NCBI RefSeq assembly: GCF_001305575.3
Contig: NZ_CP012373.2
Span: 2,924,261-2,988,260 of the forward strand
Source of the DNA: Beggiatoa leptomitoformis
GTDB lineage: Bacteria; Pseudomonadota; Gammaproteobacteria; Beggiatoales; Beggiatoaceae
Length of the DNA stretch: 64,000 nucleotides
Direction of reading: 5' to 3'
Shown here: positions 62,662 to 64,000 of the stretch, one piece after another
How positions within the stretch are numbered: the stretch's first letter is position 1
How the letters are laid out: every line of letters starts with the position of its first letter
Translations under genes and position numbers: made by a program
The notes under the pieces: generated by a model
Seen by the model: the letters and a program-made list of their open reading frames with translations, nothing else
Databases searched by the model: none
Told to the model about the DNA's origin: nothing

Positions 62662-63915
62662 TTAATTATATGTCCGTATATCTTCAATGATTTTGCCATC
62701 CCGAGCTAAACTATTCACAGCAACGAGTTGAACGTTACCCTTTAATTTACAAACGGTTTGTAAGCTGTTTTCTAGTGCAGTAATGAGTTCTGGACTGTGC
62801 GCACTTTCTGCAACTTCACATTGTAATGTCATCATATCGTTGACGGTATTGCGTGCAACCACTAGTCGTGCATAGTTGACTTCGGGGTGACGTTTAATAA
62901 CAGCATCTACTTGTTCAGGATGAACAAACATGCCTTTTACTTTTGTTGTTTGGTCAGCTCGTCCTAACCAACCTTTAATCCGTACATTGGTGCGCCCACA
63001 GGGACTTTGTCCAAGCAATACCGCTGATAAATCCCCTGTTGCAAAACGAATTAATGGGTATTCTGGGCAGAGGCTGGTAATAATAACTTCGCCAATTTCG
63101 CCTTCAGCAACTGGTTCGCCCGTACCGGGTCGGACGATTTCTAAGATAAGGGCCTCGTCTAAAATTAATCCTTCTCTTGCTGATGATTCATAAGCAATCA
63201 TGCCTAAATCAGCCGTTGCGTAACATTGGTGAATATCAATGCCAACGGCATTAATTTCTTTGCGTAAACTATTGGGCAATGCTTCACCAGAAACGAGGGC
63301 TTTACGTAGGCAAGAAACATCGGCATTCATCTCTTTTGCTTTTTCTAAAATAATTTTTAAAAACGAGGGTGTTCCCGTATAAGCATTAGGGCGAATATCG
63401 ATGATGCTTTGTACTTGTTGTTCCGTTTGTCCTGTCCCTGCGGGAAAAACAGCACAATCTAGTGCTTGCGCACCATCGTCAAACATCCATCCTCCCGGTG
63501 TAAAGTGGTAGGATAAACAATTATGTACAATATCCCCACCGCGAAATCCTGCGGCGTATAATGCCCGCGCCATTCGCCAGAAATCTGTACGACGGGCTTC
63601 TGGTTCATATATAGGACCAGGTGAGGCGAAAATACGGCGCATTTGGCGTGGAAATAATGCAGCTAATCCACCAAATGGTGGGTTTTTTCCTTGTAGGCCA
63701 ATAAGATGACTTTTGCGGGTAATCGGCAGTTGGGCAAGGGCTTGACGGTTGGTAATTTCCGCACTGTTCACGCCCGCAAGAATTTTGGCAAAACTGGCAG
63801 AATTTTGTTGGGCATGATGGATTTGACGTGGCAGGCTCGCAAATAATGTCAACTCGCGGACATGCGGGTCTAAGGTTTCTAAATCATCATAAAAAACGGA
63901 ATGATGTTGTTGCAT
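62662..63915 (-). CDS. Phenylacetate-CoA ligase-like (PaaK family) AMP-forming enzyme, 417 aa
   Basis: An ANL superfamily member of the short PaaK type. Motifs include RRIFASPGPIYEPEA (a P-loop-like position that is here Ser-Pro-Gly rather than STGTTG), NAYTGTPSFLKIILEKA, LRKALVSGEALPNSLRKEI, YPLIRFATGDLSAVL (Asp-gated hinge) and the C-terminal lid WLGRADQTTKVKGMFVHPEQ. It should activate an aromatic or related carboxylic acid as acyl-CoA. The P-loop is atypical, so substrate and rate are uncertain. AAGGA precedes the ATG. Confidence 0.82.
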   Translation of the reverse strand: MQQHHSVFYDDLETLDPHVRELTLFASLPRQIHHAQQNSASFAKILAGVNSAEITNRQALAQLPITRKSHLIGLQGKNPPFGGLAALFPRQMRRIFASPGPIYEPEARRTDFWRMARALYAAGFRGGDIVHNCLSYHFTPGGWMFDDGAQALDCAVFPAGTGQTEQQVQSIIDIRPNAYTGTPSFLKIILEKAKEMNADVSCLRKALVSGEALPNSLRKEINAVGIDIHQCYATADLGMIAYESSAREGLILDEALILEIVRPGTGEPVAEGEIGEVIITSLCPEYPLIRFATGDLSAVLLGQSPCGRTNVRIKGWLGRADQTTKVKGMFVHPEQVDAVIKRHPEVNYARLVVARNTVNDMMTLQCEVAESAHSPELITALENSLQTVCKLKGNVQLVAVNSLARDGKIIEDIRTYN

Positions 63916-63946
63916 GGCATTCCTTGCTCCGTAGTGGTGAGGGCGG

Positions 63947-64000
63947 TTAGGCTAACCAACGTTTACGGCGACGATAATGTTTTACATCACGAAAACTCTT
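63947..64000 (-). CDS. C-terminal end of an upstream gene, 17 residues visible
   Basis: The minus-strand frame ends ...KSFRDVKHYRRRKRWLA and a stop at 63947. It is very basic, as at the tail of some membrane transporters, but too little is present for a call. It lies 31 bases before the PaaK-like start, probably in one transcript. Confidence 0.5.
   Translation of the reverse strand, partial: KSFRDVKHYRRRKRWLA

Overview
Organism. The window is AT-rich and chromosomal. It carries gammaproteobacterial housekeeping genes (uvrB, the yifB/comM gene, ubiK, crcB), a cytochrome c-prime and an Azotobacter-type accessory nif operon (nifV-cysE-...-nifW-nifZ-nifM-clpX), together with a very large chimeric surface protein, a NACHT/WD40 protein and many palindromic dispersed repeats. 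This mix best fits a nitrogen-fixing filamentous sulfur gammaproteobacterium of the Beggiatoa/Thiotrichales kind. The taxonomic call is inference; no rRNA is present.

Layout. 1-3017 (-): a large ATPase-like gene cut by the left edge. 3.6-7.1 kb: an accessory region at the 3' end of a tRNA-Val, with a CI-like repressor and its operators, a cysteine-rich exported protein, an IS630 remnant, an integrase fragment, and a MazEF toxin-antitoxin pair lying exactly between two copies of the tRNA 3' end. 7.3-10.0 kb (-): a partner-switching module (STAS-like, GHKL ATPase, CBS-PP2C phosphatase). 10.3-17.8 kb: a DUF2788 protein, a low-complexity exported protein, DUF190 and CrcB behind two dipeptide-type ABC permeases, a palindromic MITE, an acyltransferase with a glutamate-cysteine-ligase-like enzyme, and cytochrome c-prime. 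17.9-18.2 kb: an IS630-derived chimeric mini-element. 18.2-19.35 kb: a glycosyltransferase. 19.4-25.9 kb (+): the nif operon behind a clear sigma-54 promoter and a NifA-type upstream site. 26-27.6 kb: a TetR regulator and a decayed IS630 copy. 28-30.7 kb (-): a YfiR-like/GGDEF-EAL pair. 31-34.2 kb (-): a PspA envelope-stress operon with a tandem operator. 34.4-37 kb (-): ubiK, yifB and an ADP-ribosylglycohydrolase. 37-42 kb: a DUF6352 protein, an AapJ-like binding protein, a response regulator with degenerate output, and a DNA adenine methyltransferase. 42.4-50.4 kb (-): a 2677-residue adhesin-like protein. 50.8-54.8 kb: a 2OG-Fe(II) oxygenase-like protein, uvrB and an SDR. 54.9-59.4 kb (-): a 1487-residue NACHT-pentapeptide-WD40 protein whose repeats are almost identical at DNA level. 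59.6-64 kb: an AhpD-like protein with twin operators, a MORN-repeat protein, an IS5-family element and a PaaK-like ligase, then the edge.

How the genes work together. The nif operon supplies homocitrate (NifV), O-acetylserine for cysteine and Fe-S supply (CysE) and nitrogenase maturation and protection factors (NifW, NifZ, NifM, ClpX). The PspA operon, the partner-switching module and the YfiR/cyclic-di-GMP pair are envelope-stress or surface-lifestyle regulation. The most unusual item is the NACHT protein: tandem-amplified, homogenised repeats that differ mainly at the predicted ligand-facing positions, as in rapidly evolving NLR-type recognition proteins. The repeats around it and elsewhere show a genome rich in non-autonomous palindromic elements, two of which are built from IS630 ends.
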